Assembly (NCBI RefSeq): GCF_002234675.1
Contig: NC_019879.2
Span: forward strand, 149,501 to 213,500
DNA: 64,000 nucleotides
Origin: Oryzias latipes
Lineage: Eukaryota > Chordata > Actinopteri > Beloniformes > Adrianichthyidae
Reading direction: 5' to 3'
Part shown: positions 36,016 through 51,000 of the stretch, piece by piece
Position numbering within the stretch: the first letter of the stretch is position 1
How the letters are laid out: every line of letters begins with the position of its first letter
Notes under the pieces: generated by a model
The model's database searches: none
What the model was told of the DNA's origin: nothing
What the model saw: only the letters and a program-made list of their open reading frames with translations
Position numbers and translations under genes: made by a program

Positions 36016-39000
36016 ATGGCGGTCCTCAAGCTGGCCGATCAGGTAGGGTGCGCTAGCCACCGTTAGCTTAGCCTCCGAGGCGCCGCTCAGCATCCCGCCC
36101 GGGTCAAAGCGGAGCTCGGTTCCGCCTCTGAGGGGACGGACCGCGGCGCAGACGGAGAAGAAGAACTTCCGCAGAAAAAAGTTCAGCTCGGAAGGTTTTC
36201 ACCGCTCATTTCAAGCGGAACCTTTTCTTCATTGATTCATCTGATAAAAACGGGTCTGTGGGCTAGAACTAAACCAGAACCAGAACCAGAACTGCGGGGG
36301 AAACAGGCAGAAGCAGAAATAGAGGAAAACCTCCAGTGTCTCACTTCAGTGTTTGTGTCATCATCACTACTGATAACCGCAGATGTTACTGACAGCAGGT
36401 CTGAAATGTGAGGAATGCTGCAGGTGACATCCTGGCTCCTCCCCTCACCTGCATCCAGGTGTTGGATCAAAGACGGCAGCTGTCCTCAGAAAAGCTCAGT
36501 GGCACATGAAGGTGCTCTGCTGGGGTACCTGATGACGTCACAGTTCTTCAGGAACAGCTGCCGGTAGGCCCCTCAAAGAGTGTGCTGTCACACCGTCTTC
36601 CCTGGGGGGTCCTCACACTACAAGAGTTTGGAGAGGAGGGTGCAGCTCTCTGATGCCACCAAGGGCCCCCACCTTCAAAGTTCATTACTGTTTTATTGCA
36701 TTGGATTTACATTTGTGTCCCCTGTCAGTGGGGCCAACACGGCCAGGCTCCTATGCAGTTTCTCACATGGTCCATGTATGTTGTACTTTCACACACGGTC
36801 CATGTATGTTGTACTTTAACACACATGGTCCATGTATGTTGTACTTTCACACACGGTCCATGTATGTTGTACTTTCACACACGGTCCATGTATGTTGTAC
36901 TTTAACACACATGGTCCATGTATGTTGTACTTTCACACACGGTCCATGTATGTTGTACTTTCATACACATGGTCCATGTATGTTGTACTTTCACACACGG
37001 TCCATGTATGTTGTACTTTCATACACATGGTCCATGTATGTTGTACTTTCACACACGGTCCATGTATGTTGTACTTTCACACACGGTCCATGTATGTTGT
37101 ACTTTAACACACATGGTCCATGTATGTTGTACTTTAACACACATGGTCCATGTATGTTGTACTTTAACACACATGGTCCATGTATGTTGTACTTTCACAC
37201 ACGGTCCATGTATGTTGTACTTTCATACACATGGTCCATGTATGTTGTACTTTCACACACGGTCCATGTATGTTGTACTTTCACACACGGTCCATGTATG
37301 TTGTACTTTAACACACATGGTCCATGTATGTTGTACTTTCACACACGGTCCATGTATGTTGTACTTTCATACACATGGTCCATGTATGTTGTACTTTCAC
37401 ACACGATCCATGTATGTTGTACTTTAACACACATGGTCCATGTATGTTGTACTTTCACACACGGTCCATGTATGTTGTACTTTCACACACGGTCCATGTA
37501 TGTTGTACTTTAACACACATGGTCCATGTATGTTGTACTTTCACACACGGTCCATGTATGTTGTACTTTCATACACATGGTCCATGTATGTTGTACTTTC
37601 ACACACGGTCCATGTATGTTGTACTTTCATACACGTGGTCCATGTATGTTGTACTTTCACACACGGTCGATGTATGTTGTACTTTAACACACATGGTCCA
37701 CGTATGTTGTACTTTCATACACATGGTCCATGTATGTTGTACTTTCACACATGGTCCATGTATGTTGTAGTTTTACACACGTACCATGTATGTTGTACTT
37801 TCACACACGGTCCATGTATGTTGTACTTTCATACACATGGTCCATGTATGTTGTAGTTTTACACACGGTCCATGTATGTTGTACTTTCACACACGGTCCA
37901 TGTATGTTGTACTTTAACACACATGGTCCATGTATGTTGTACTTTCATACACATGGTCCATGTATGTTGTACTTTCACACATGGTCCATGTATTTTGTAC
38001 TTTAACACACATGGTCCATGTATGTTGTACTTTCACACATGGTCCATGTATTTTGTACTTTCACACATGGTCCATGTATGTTGTACTTTAACACACATGG
38101 TCCATGTATGTTGTACTTTCATACACATGGTCCATGTATGTTGTACTTTAACACACATGGTCCATGTATGTTGTACTTTAACACACATGGTCCATGTATG
38201 TTGTACTTTCACACACGGTCCATGTATGTTGTACTTTCATACACGTGGTCCATGTATGTTGTACTTTCACACACGGTCGATGTATGTTGTACTTTAACAC
38301 ACATGGTCCACGTATGTTGTACTTTCATACACATGGTCCATGTATGTTGTACTTTCACACATGGTCCATGTATGTTGTAGTTTTACACACGGTCCATGTA
38401 TGTTGTACTTTCACACACGGTCCATGTATTTTGTACTTTCATACACATGGTCCATGTATGTTGTACTTTCACACACAGTCCATGTATGTTGTAGTTTTAC
38501 ACACGGTCCATGTATGTTGTACTTTCACACACGGTCCATGTATTTTGTACTTTAACACACATGGTCCATGTATGTTGTACTTTCATACACATGGTCCATG
38601 TATGTTGTACTTTCACACACGGTCCATGTATTTTGGACTTTCACACATGGTCCATGTATTTTGTACTTTAACACACACGGTCCATGTATGTTGTACTTTA
38701 ACACACATGGTCCATGTATGTTGTACTTTCACACACGCTCCATGTATGTTGTACTTTAACACACATGGTCCATGTATGTTGTACTTTCATACACATGGTC
38801 CATGTATGTTGTACTTTAACACACATGGTCCATGTATGTTGTACTTTAACACACATGGTCCATGTATGTTGTACTTTAACACACATGGTCCATGTATGTT
38901 GTACTTTAACACACATGGTCCATGTATGTTGTACTTTCATACACATGGTCCATGTATGTTGTACTTTCACACACGGTCCATGTATGTTGTACTTTAACAC

Positions 39001-42000
39001 ACATGGTCCATGTATGTTGTACTTTCATACACATGGTCCATGTATGTTGTACTTTCACACACGGTCCATGTATGTTGTACTTTAACACACATGGTCCATG
39101 TATGTTGTACTTTCATACACATGGTCCATGTATGTTGTACTTTAACACACATGGTCTATGTATGTTGTACTTTCACACACGGTCCATGTATGTTGTACTT
39201 TAACACACATGGTCCATGTATGTTGTACTTTCATACACATGGTCCATGTATGTTGTACTTTAACACACATGGTCCATGTATGTTGTACTTTAACACACAT
39301 GGTCCATGTATGTTGTACTTTCATACACATGGTCCATGTATGTTGTACTTTAACACACATGGTCCATGTATGTTGTACTTTCACACACGGTCCATGTATG
39401 TTGTACTTTAACACACATGGTCCATGTATGTTGTACTTTCACACACATGGTCCATGTATGTTGTACTTTCATACACATGGTCCATGTATGTTGTACTTTA
39501 ACACACATGGTCCATGTATGTTGTACTTTAACACACATGGTCCATGTATGTTGTACTTTAACACACATGGTCCATGTATGTTGTACTTTAACACACATGG
39601 TCCATGTATGTTGTACTTTCATACACATGGTCCATGTATGTTGTACTTTAACACACATGGTCCATGTATGTTGTACTTTAACACACATGGTCCATGTATG
39701 TTGTACTTTAACACACATGGTCCATGTATGTTGTACTTTCATACACATGGTCCATGTATGTTGTACTTTCACACACGGTCCATGTATGTTGTACTTTAAC
39801 ACACATGGTCCATGTATGTTGTACTTTCATACACATGGTCCATGTATGTTGTACTTTCACACACGGTCCATGTATGTTGTACTTACACACACATCGTCCA
39901 TGTATGTTGTACTTTAACACACATGGTCCATGTATGTTGTACTTTAACACACATGGTCCATGTATGTTATACTTTCACACACGGTCCATGTATGTTCTGA
40001 GTTCTGCTGTTTCTGCAGATTGAAAAACCGTTTTCATAATTACTCAGACTGAAGGAAGGTGAACTTTCTTGCAGGGCGCCGCTCTGAACGCGGCCAGGCT
40101 AGAGAAACGTGCGTGGAAGGCAGAGCGGGTCAGAAGCAGGCTGCAAGGGAGAAACTTCATGTTGGTTTAATTCACGTCGTTTACCGCCTGAAACCTTCCC
40201 CTGAATCAGGAAGGAAGAGCTTTTTGTGTGTAAGACCCGAAACGGCAGGACTTCCTGTTACCCTCTGATGAAGATGAAGATAAGCATAAGCTGAAGCCGC
40301 TTGTGTGATTCAGAGGTTCTGCTCAGCGGTTGGAGCAGAACTGAGGATCTTTGGTCCTGAGACCACGCAGGAGGGCTTTTCCTGCATAACCACTGCCGTT
40401 TTTGTGATAGCGGCTGTCGTTCAGGTGGAAGCCAGAAGGCGTGGAGACGTGTCGGAGCTGCTGTGGAATGAAAACAGCGTTCCTCTGATGTGGGACGCTG
40501 AGGGGGGTAAAAAGGACGGCCGAGATGTTTATCTGTGGCTCCTGTCTGGGTATGACAGCCCCATTTCCTTCAGTCCTGCTCCGGGATTTGACCATGAACA
40601 ACTAGAGAGGGTGTTGGTTGTAACTAGTTAAAACGTAAAAGCAGGAGGCGGGGCTTCATGGGACCTCTTAGCAGGAGCTCATCACAGGGACCTTCAGATT
40701 CTCATCCTGACAGAAACTCTAGGAGGAAAAACCAAAACACCTGCAGAGATTCTGTAGCTCAGTTGGGAAAAAAGCAGGAAGATGAACAGCAGCATGTCCT
40801 GCTGTCCTCTGATGATCATCTATAAAGGACCCCCTGGAGCTCCTTTACCCAGCATGCATTTCCAACTTCATGGTTCCTGCTGCTTCAGATTCACACGAAC
40901 ACACGGCGCTTACAGCATCTGCTCCCTTTGGTTCTCCTCCTCTCTGTGGAAAGTCTGTCTGCATTCACACTGAAGAGAACCGCACCAGAGTTCATCTGCA
41001 AGTGAATGCAGACCGTGCTGCAGGCTTAGCCTCTAGAATCCGTCTGTGTGAACCCTGAAGGGAGGAGAACCTGCTGGGATGATTCTGGATGCAGATTTCA
41101 GAAGCTGCTGGAGTTCACGGAGGTGTGTGTGTGTGTGGGGGGGGGGGGGCGGTCAAAGCAACCGGTTTAGCTGCAGACAAAGAGTGCTGTCAACAGAGAC
41201 ACAGAGCAAGTGGATGTTTGCAGAGACAACTGGGGCAGATACGGTAAAGGACGGAGCCTTGGGGGCACCTGGGGCGATGGGCTGGGGCGGGGCGGGAAGG
41301 CTTTGAGCTGAGAGGGACCTGAAGGAGATGAATGAGGGGTTTAAGAGCTGAAGCCGAATGGAGGTCGGATCATTTCAGCTTAGAAAGACTCAGATGTTTG
41401 TGAAACTGCAGCATCTGCTGATGTCCTTTCTTGGAACAGCTGAGAAAAACTAGAATCATCAAAGTAAACATCTTTGCTCTGAATGAAGCTCTGCATTTAA
41501 AAAACCGTCAAACCAAATGAAAGACGAGCCAGAGGATGAAAGCAGCTGCTTAAACGTGACAGAAGCTCTGGGAAGAAAAAAGACTGTTAATAGTTACCGT
41601 GTCGATGTGGAGGGCTGCGGTCTCACCTGGGCCTTCAGGTCTGTCTGAAGAAGGATTCTGTGGACAAACACAAACAACATTCTTGACATTTTCCCCTGCA
41701 GTCGTTCCTGTTTTTCAGGAGGAGCTGACCCTGTTTCAGAATGAGAACAATCTGCTGTTGTCTGCGTTCCTGGGATGTTGCAATGTGTGTTTCAGGGACT
41801 GCCTGTGGCTGCAGAGATGCTGGGAAGACCAGAGTTAGGGTCTTCCTGCAGCTGACGTCTGTGCTGCTGGGGGTTTAGTTCTGCAATCAGGAGGTTCTCT
41901 TCATCCAGACAACGTTGTCTTGAAGTCGAACGGCAAAATGTTTCAAAGAAGAAGATTTGAAGTCCAGTTTCCACGACTCAACTTGAAGACGGTCTTTTCA

Positions 42001-45000
42001 GTCGTGTGGTTTTGGTTGCTGCTGAAACGCCTGACTTCCTGTTTCAGTTCATTTGCCCTGAAGCTTTGCTGGCGGCGGGCGGCTCTGTGTGCTGGAATCC
42101 CAGGAAGGAAGAAGCGACTTCTGCTGAATCAGAGATAGTTACAGATGCTTCTGCAAATGTCAGGTCTGTGATGCGTTCAGGGACCAGCATGTCCCTGAAC
42201 GCATCACAGACAAACAAGCTCCTCACCTGGCATTACATGTATGACGTTCTAACCATTCCGTCTTGGAGTTGAGTGTCTGAACGAGCTTTGCAGCAGAACC
42301 GGAAGCTTCTCCATCTGAGAGGACAGACATAGAGTCCAGCAGAACTGGGGCAGAACTTTGGACCTCTGCAAAGACGGACCCCCCCGTGGAGGTTCACAGA
42401 TGAAAAGGAAGAGAAGTTTAGTCCAGGTAGCTGGAACCGTTTTTGGATTCTTGAATCCAGTCCAGGTTAAATAACTGCGGTGGAAATCTACTTTAAGCTG
42501 TCGGTTCCCTCACAAATCCCCGACTTAGGCCAGGGCTACAGATAATTGTAAGAGAAATCCTTCTCTGACCCCCACATCAGAGTCAGACCAGGATCACAGT
42601 AAGGCATGGGGGGAGGAGTATCATGCCGTGGGCCTCAGCAGGCCTGAATGGAAACGTGTTCAGTTTCTCATGCAGAATGGCGGCGGATGCTCCTCTGAGT
42701 TTAAGGCCGTGTTCCCGCCGTCTCACAGAACCCAAGAGAACACGCCTGCGTCATATGTGGGGAGCGTTCACGAGTCCTAGCTGCTGCCGCTGCTCAGTCA
42801 GCCTCAGTAAAAAGCTTCTTGAATGTCACTTGTAGTGAACGGGCTTTGAAGGATGAATCTGCAGCGGCTCCTCAAACAGGAAGAGGCTTGTTGGTTGTGT
42901 TAAACAGAAGTGAGATGCTCTGCTGCACTTTGTTCCTCTTTGCTTCTGAGAAAAGTGTGCAACAGGAAGTGATGCAAGTGGTGGTATAGAGGCAGAGGAC
43001 ATAAAGCTGTTCATGTAGTTTCATCAGAAACATCTCTGATGTCCTGCATGCCTCATGCGTAGGACTCTGTTCATAAAGCAGCTGATGCAGACGTTTGGGG
43101 AAGATCTGGACCTTCACCCTTCACTGCAGGAGCCAGGCAGTTTGCAGCGGCTCGCTCCCCGTCTTCTGTCAGCTTCCACCTGTCTGCACGTGCTTCTCTG
43201 GTGGAGCTGCTGACCCAAGCAGGAGGCATGATGGGAGAAGAAAGATCAGCAGAAAGTTCATTAGTTAGGACGGACGCCGTCCACGTCAATGACTCCATTG
43301 TGTGAGGCGTTATAGATGGAGGCGTGAGGCTCAGGTCTGGAGGTCAGGAGAACGTTATCTCAGCCACAGCCCACATTTACTCTCAGTCTGCTCTGAACAG
43401 CAAAATAGAGGCTCCTGAGGCCCCGCCTCCTGAGGCTCCGCCTCCACTGTCTTTCTGTTCTGATCTTGTCTCTGCAGCAGAGTGAGAAGCATCTGTTTGG
43501 CAGCAGTCAGCATGTGCTTACCGTCACACTCTCGGTGCTTGCTCATCACGTGGGTCATGTGACTGTCCTTGTTCTCTCCTCCGCCAGCCGGCTCTGATCC
43601 AGGCCATCTTCAGCGGGGATCCTGAGGAGATCCGAATGCTCATCTACAAATCTGAGGACATCAACGTTCTGGTGAGGAGACGCCCCCCAGCATGTCTTCA
43701 CAGGAGTGTTCTGCATTTTCCAAAAGGGAGGGGTTATTTGGCACCACAGTTTCAGACGCGTGATGGCGAGGATCCCCTGCTGATCCCCTGCTGATCCCCT
43801 GCTGATCCCCTGCTGATCACCTGCTGATCCCCTGCTGATCCCCTGCTGATCACCTGCTGATCCCCTGCTGATCACCTGCTGATCCCCTGCTGATCCCCTG
43901 CTGATCACCTGCTGATCCCCTGCTGATCACCTGCTGATCCCCTGCTGGTCCCCTGCTGATCACCAAATGATCCCCTGATGATCCACTGCTGATCCCCTGC
44001 TGGTCCCCTGCTGATCACCAAATGATCCCCTGATGATCCCCTGATGATCCACTGCTGATCATCAAATGATCCCCTGATGATCCCCTGATGATCCACTGCT
44101 GATCCCCTGCTGGTCCCCTGCTGATCCCCTGATGATCCACTGCTGATCCCCTGCTGATCCCCTGCTGATCCCCTGCACACATCATGCTGACGTTGTCACT
44201 GTACAATAAAAATGAGGACATGCAGAAACACGACTGAACACATGACAGACAGATGACGCCAAAGGAAAACTAAATAAAGTTTGGATAACTTCCACATTAG
44301 CACGTCTGTCTCTGGGAAATAAAACTGCAGTAAAATGGGTATTTTCAGATTAAAAGTCCTCAATGGTTAATGCTGAAAACAGATCCTTTTAGTGTGAGGC
44401 CTTTCGGGTTTCAGTGCTTGTGTCCGTGCACGCCGGGATCTGCTGTCCTGCCTCTCCACTCAAAGCGTCTTTTCAGAGAAATTAGATCTGAAAGATAGAA
44501 TCTTTGCCTCGTTCAGCTCTCACTTCCTGTTTGGAGAAGTGGGCCGGGGAGGGGAGGTCAGGGGTCAGCGACGCGCGTACACGTGGGTTTAGATCAGGGG
44601 TTCTCAAAGTGCGGCCCGGGGGCCAATGGCGGCCTGCAGGAAGATTTTTTTCTGTGGCCCTCAATAAAAGCAGGAGCAGAAGAAAAGGCGCTAAGTGGAC
44701 AAATGTTTACTTTGTTTTACCTCATGGATAAAGTCCTGTGTCTGAATTAGGTAAATTCAATGCTCAAAGAATTCAATATAAAGCATCACTATGTTACAAA
44801 TCATAGAAACTATGACAAATGTACAGTTGAGGACAACAATGAGCTCCAACAGCTACAAGGAAGCTGCTGCACAGCAGATGTTCACAGAAACGACTCCATC
44901 CAGTGAAGCTGGACACCTAAGCTGTGGTTCTGAAGGTTCTGGAAGCGGCCCGGTGTAGGAAGACCTTCAGTGATGGGGAGTTTGTAAAAGAACGTCTGCT

Positions 45001-48000
45001 GAAAGGAGCTGACACTGTTTGTCCAGAGAGAAAGAGAAAGTTTGAAGACATAAGTCTGTCAAATGACACGATTACTGCAGTAGAAGATCTGGACAGAAAC
45101 CTCTGGACACATCTGGAGGTTCTGGTTAACTGTACCGATGACACTTGAAGTAATTAAAAGCAACCTTTTCTGTTTATCCATTATTTCTTCACCAAAATTG
45201 GCCCCCAGTCTAACGTAGAGTTCCTTATTTGGCCGTCTGCTACGAAAACTTTGAGAACCTCTGCTTCAGATGCACAAGCAGCTGACGGTCCTCCCAGACC
45301 CAGACCAGAGGATCCAGCACCGTCAAGCCAGAACCGAACATCCATCAACCAAACACCTCCTCCTATTTAACTAAACTATGAAAAACTCAGCTTCCCCTTG
45401 GCTCTGACCCCGCCCACCTCACCTGTCGGCCGTCTGTCAGTACAGAGCTCAGGTCTTTTCTTGGGTGGGGGGCATTGTCCTGTTGTTGCTTTTTAAAGAA
45501 ATCTCCGGGACGGGACGTGCTGTAGACTCCTTTTATTCAGTCCTGAACTGTCGCTACTGCGCCACCTAGTGGGCCCGCCCCTCATGACGTCCCCCTATCT
45601 AGGGTTTAACCCCCGACATGTATCATACCACAGGCATGTTTGTGTTCTGGGGTTTGGGTCACGGAGAGCGTAAGCAAACTCATGTATTGTTGTGTACTTG
45701 TGGCCCCCCCAGGATGCAGAGAAGCGCACCCCCCTGCACGCCGCCGCCTTCCTGGGTGATGCAGAAATCACTGAACTCCTCATCCTCTCTGGTGAGACCT
45801 GTGATGAAGATCAAAGCAGAAGTTTGACTTTCTGAAAGCTTCATACTGGGGGGGGTCAGCTTTCAGGCTGTGGAAGCAGAAGCCGATCTTTTGTAAATGT
45901 CCTCACCGTCCCGTTTGCGCCTGCAGGTGCCCGGGTCAACGCCAAAGACAACATGTGGTTCACCCCCCTGCACCGGGCAGTGGCATCCCGGAGCCAGGTG
46001 TGCACACACTCACGTGCACACGCATGCAATCCAGTAGGTTTGGGCGGCTTCAGGCGGTCCGACTGAACCCCTGCAGATTTCTCCACATGCCAACACGTGT
46101 TTCTACAAGCAGTCCTCCCCAACACAGGAAGTTCAGGAAACATCAGAGGATGAATTCATATCAGCCCCTGGGGGGGGGTAAAGAAGCAGCTGGAGCGTGG
46201 AGCGTCTCACGCCCCGACTTCTGGGGAAAACTCCAAGTATTTTAGATGAGGTCAGGGGTCAGCCGTTCGGGTCAACGTCTGACTGACAAGAACCCAGCTA
46301 GAGCCGCTAAGTCGGACTTCACCCTTTAGAGAAACACTGACCTGTATGGATGTTGTTGTTGATGATATGATAAACATAAATAAAATAAGGGTTTTCGCAT
46401 AAGAGAAAATCCAAATATGAACTAGTTGATAACTTTTGTTCACAAGACATCCTTTCAAAATAAAAGACACCTTGTGTCACAGTCAGAAATGGAACCAAAG
46501 TTAAATACGGGGGAAAATCACTTCCGTGTTTTTCCATCCATAAAATCCTTGAATTAGTTCAAAAATAGAAAATCTGCCTCATCATCTGGTACAGCGGCTG
46601 GACGGCTCAGTTGGCTGCATGTAGGAGTCTGCTTCATCCAGTGTGGGCCTTTAGGCAAGACCCTTCATGCTACTGCCTAACAATGTAGCCACAGGGGGGC
46701 TTAAGTCTGGCCCCCTGTGCCGGTCCCCAGCCCGGTAAAGTACAGCTTCAGGTTGCAGACCTGCGGATTAGATCATGTCAGACAGATAGCCCCGCCCCCT
46801 CAGGCTTCTTCAACATCCCTGCAGCCTTGAGTCTGTCTGGCTCAGTGCAGACACGAAGGTTAGGAGAAAAAATGCACCTTCAGGCGGATTAGGTGTTTTA
46901 ATCAGTCTCTGAGTGCAGAAGGACTTTCCTCTCCACACGCAACCCCCCCTCACCTGCGGTCACATGACGTACTGCACCTCTGCTCTTCTTCCTCAGGATG
47001 CTGTGCAAGTCCTGATCCGTCACTCTGCAGACGTGAACGCTCGGGACAAGAACTGGCAGACGCCGCTGCATGTGGCTGCAGCCAACAACGCTCTGCGCTG
47101 CGCCGAGGTCATCATCCCCCTGCTGACCAGCGTCAACGTGTCCGACCGCGGGGGCCGCACCGCCTTGCACCACGCCGCTCTCAACGGCCACACGGAGGTA
47201 CGGCGGGCGGAACCGGCTGAGTCGGGTTAACCCTTTAAGACCGGAGCTGCAGCTCCAGCGTTGATGCTCTTCAAACGTTGACACAATGAACGCAACTGCA
47301 TCGGATTGTGGCGCGGAGGGAAGCTGACGTTTGGCCTAAAGACGCTTTTCTCCACGTCAGAATCTGCTGGAGTTACGGGCATTTTGTAAACGGTTGAAAA
47401 CTTCGGAAGGTCAAAGGTGACATCTCTGGTTTGATAGGGTTAACAGGGTTTTGGGTTTAAATCCAAGTGTTGCATTCAAAGCCTCTTCTTGTGTTGGTCA
47501 TGATACTTTTTAGCTCTGCAGCCCATGTTCAGCCAGCAAATCAGTCCAGGAATCATGAATGCAGCTCCATGTTGATGGGTCCAGTGGCCACGCCCACTCA
47601 TTCATGAATGACCAATAGAATGACTGAGGAACAGCTGTTTATTTCTCTGTAAAAGTCTATGGGATTTTGGCTCCTTGGAACCAGAAGGTACTTCCTGTTT
47701 AGAACGCCAGGAGGCGGGGTCATTAGGTCCAGGTCTCAGATACGGTCCGTGACAGCGGCTCATCCACACGGGGGTGAAGGCAGCAGCCTGTGAGCTGCTG
47801 CCTCGGCGGGTCATCGGAGGTCATGGTCATCTCAGACACAGTCCCAAAAGCCCAACATGAGGGCCACTCCACCACAGCGTTCAGCTGCCAGCAGAGTTCC
47901 TGCTGCAAACACGACTCTCCTCTGCTTCCTGCAGATGGTGAACCTTCTGCTGGCCAAAGGGGCAAACATCAACGCCTTTGATAAGAAGGACGGCCGCGCC

Positions 48001-51000
48001 CTGCACTGGGCCGCCTTCATGGGTAAGACTGGGATGAACCGCCTTCAAATCCAGTGTTGCAGCTGTGCTTGTGTGTTCTTCTTCATCCTACATGTGTAAA
48101 GCGTGTTCATTTGTGTCATGAACTGCTGCTGCTGTGGGTCTGAACATCAGATGATCCCTAAAGGCTTCTTCCAGTCTGAGCTCCACCTGTCGGTGCTTTC
48201 AGTCTGACACACATCAGTGTGAACCCTCATCTTCCTCCTCGCTCAGCTGCTTCATCACTTTACCGTCTTCACCGATCGGACAAACAGTCTTTTGGTTTGA
48301 ACTCTGTGGACTTGCTCTGCCCCCTGCAGGTCACCTGGATGTCGTGTCTGTGCTGGTGAGTCATGGCGCTGAGGTCAGCTGTAAGGACAAGCGAGGGTAC
48401 ACGCCGCTCCACGCAGCGGCCTCCAGCGGACAGATCGCCGTGGTCAAACACCTGCTCAGCCTGTCAGTGGAGGTCAGCATGCATGACCGCAGGCATCAAC
48501 ACTGTGCAGCGCCGTGTGTTAAAAAGATTCAATGTTTATCCCAACATGTGTAAAAAACTCATCCTCCACCACACGACAGCCCTTGGCTGTAGCTCCTGAT
48601 GCTGACCGTCTGCTGTCTGTCCCTGACGGTCACGCGTGTCACATAGCACATGGGAGAGTAACTGACGGTCACACGTGTCACGTCACACATGGGAGAGTAA
48701 CTGACGGTCACACGTGTCACGTCACACATGGGAGAGTAACTGACGGTCACGCGTGTCACGTCACACATGGGGGAGTAACTGACGGTCACGCGTGTCACGT
48801 CACATATGGGAGAGTAACTGCCGGTCACGCGTGTCACGTCACTCATGGGAAAGTAACTGCCGGTCACGCGTGTCACGTCACTCATGGGAAAGTAACTGGC
48901 GGTCACACGTGTCACGTCACATATGGGAGAGTAACTGACGGTCACGCGTGTCATGTCACTCATGGGAAAGTAACTGGCGGTCACACGTGTCACGTCACTC
49001 ATGGGGGAGTAACTGACGGTCACGCGTGTCACGTCACTCATGGGAAAGTAACTGGCGGTCACACGTGTCACGTCACTCATGGGAGAGTAACTGACGGTCA
49101 CACGTGTCACGTCACACATGGGAGAGTAACTGACGGTCACGCGTGTCACGTCACACATGGGGGAGTAACTGACGGTCACGCGTGTCACGTCACATATGGG
49201 AGAGTAACTGCCGGTCACGCGTGTCACGTCACTCATGGGAAAGTAACTGCCGGTCACGCGTGTCACGTCACTCATGGGAAAGTAACTGGCGGTCACAAGT
49301 GTCACGTCACATATGGGAGAGTAACTGACGGTCACGCGTGTCATGTCACTCATGGGAAAGTAACTGGCGGTCACACGTGTCACGTCACATATGGGAGAGT
49401 AACTGACGGTCATGCGTATCACGTCACTCATGGGGGAGTAACTGGCGGTCACGCGTGTCACGTCACAGATGGGGGAATAACTGCCGGTCACACATGTCAC
49501 GTCACTCATGGGGGAGTAACTGACGGTCACACGTGTCACGTCACTCATGGGCGAGTAACTGACGGTCACGCGTGTCACGTCACTCATGGGAAAGTAACTG
49601 GCGGTCACACGTGTCACGTCACATATGGGAGAGTAACTGACGGTCATGCGTATCACGTCACTCATGGGGGAGTAACTGACGGTCACGCGTATCACGTCAC
49701 TCATGGGGGAGTAACTGACGGTCACACGTGTCACGTCACTCATGGGGGAGTAACTGACGGTCACACGTGTCACGTCACTCATGGGCGAGTAACTGACGGT
49801 CACGCGTATCACGTCACTCATGGGCGAGTAACTGACGGTCACGCGTATCACGTCAATCATGGGGGAGTAACTGACGGTCACGCGTATCACGTCACTCATG
49901 GGGGAGTAGCTGACGGTCACGCGTATCACGTCACTTATGGGCGAGTAACTGACGGTCACGCATATCACGTCACTTATGGGCGAGTAACTGACGGTCATGC
50001 GTATCACGTCACTCATGGGGGAGTAACTGACGGTCACGAGTGTCACGTCACTCATGGGCGAGTAACTGACGGTCACGCGTATCACGTCACTCATGGGGGA
50101 GTAACTGACGGTCACGCGTATCACGTCACTCATGGGGGAGTGACTGACGGTCACGCGTATCACGTCAATCATGGGGGAGTAACTGACGGTCACGCGTATC
50201 ACGTCACTAATGGGGGAGTAGCTGACGGTCACGCGTATCACGTCACTTATGGGCGAGTAACTGACGGTCACGCGTATCACGTCACTCATGGGGGAGTAAC
50301 TGACGGTCACGCGTGTCACGTCACACACGGGGGAGTAACTGACGGTCACACGTGTCACGTCACACATGGGAGAGTAACTGACGGTCACGCGTATCACGTC
50401 ACTCATGGGGGAGTAACTGACGGTCACGCGTGTCACGTCACACATGGGGGAGTAACTGGCGGTCACGCGTGTCAAGTCACACATGGGGGACTAACTGGCG
50501 GTCACGCGTATCACGTCAATCATGGGGGAGTAACTGACGGTCACGACTGTCACGTCATTCATGGGGGAGTAACTGACGGTCACGAGTGTCACGTCACTCA
50601 TGGGCGAGTAACTGACGGTCACGCGTATCACGTCACTCATGGGGGAGTAACTGACGGTCACGCGTATTACGTCACTCATGGGGGAGTAACTGACGGTCAC
50701 ACGTATCACGTCAATCATGGGGGAGTAACTGACGGTCACGCGTATCACGTCACTCATGGGGGAGTAGCTGACGGACACGCGTATCACGTCACTTATGGGC
50801 GAGTAACTGACGGTCACGCGTATCACGTCACTCATGGGGGAGTAACTGACGGTCACGCGTGTCACGTCACACATGGGGGAGTAACTGGCGGTCACGCGTA
50901 TCACGTCAATCATGGGGGAGTAACTGACGGTCACGACTGTCACGTCACTCATGGGCGAGTAACTGGCGGTCACGCGTATCACGTCACTCATGGGGGAGTA

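Noticed and set aside
36653-37513. Open frames of up to 286 codons in the 28/30-bp array (CMLYFHTRS-type repeats)
   Set aside because: Open on several frames and both strands because the unit lacks stops and 30 is divisible by 3.
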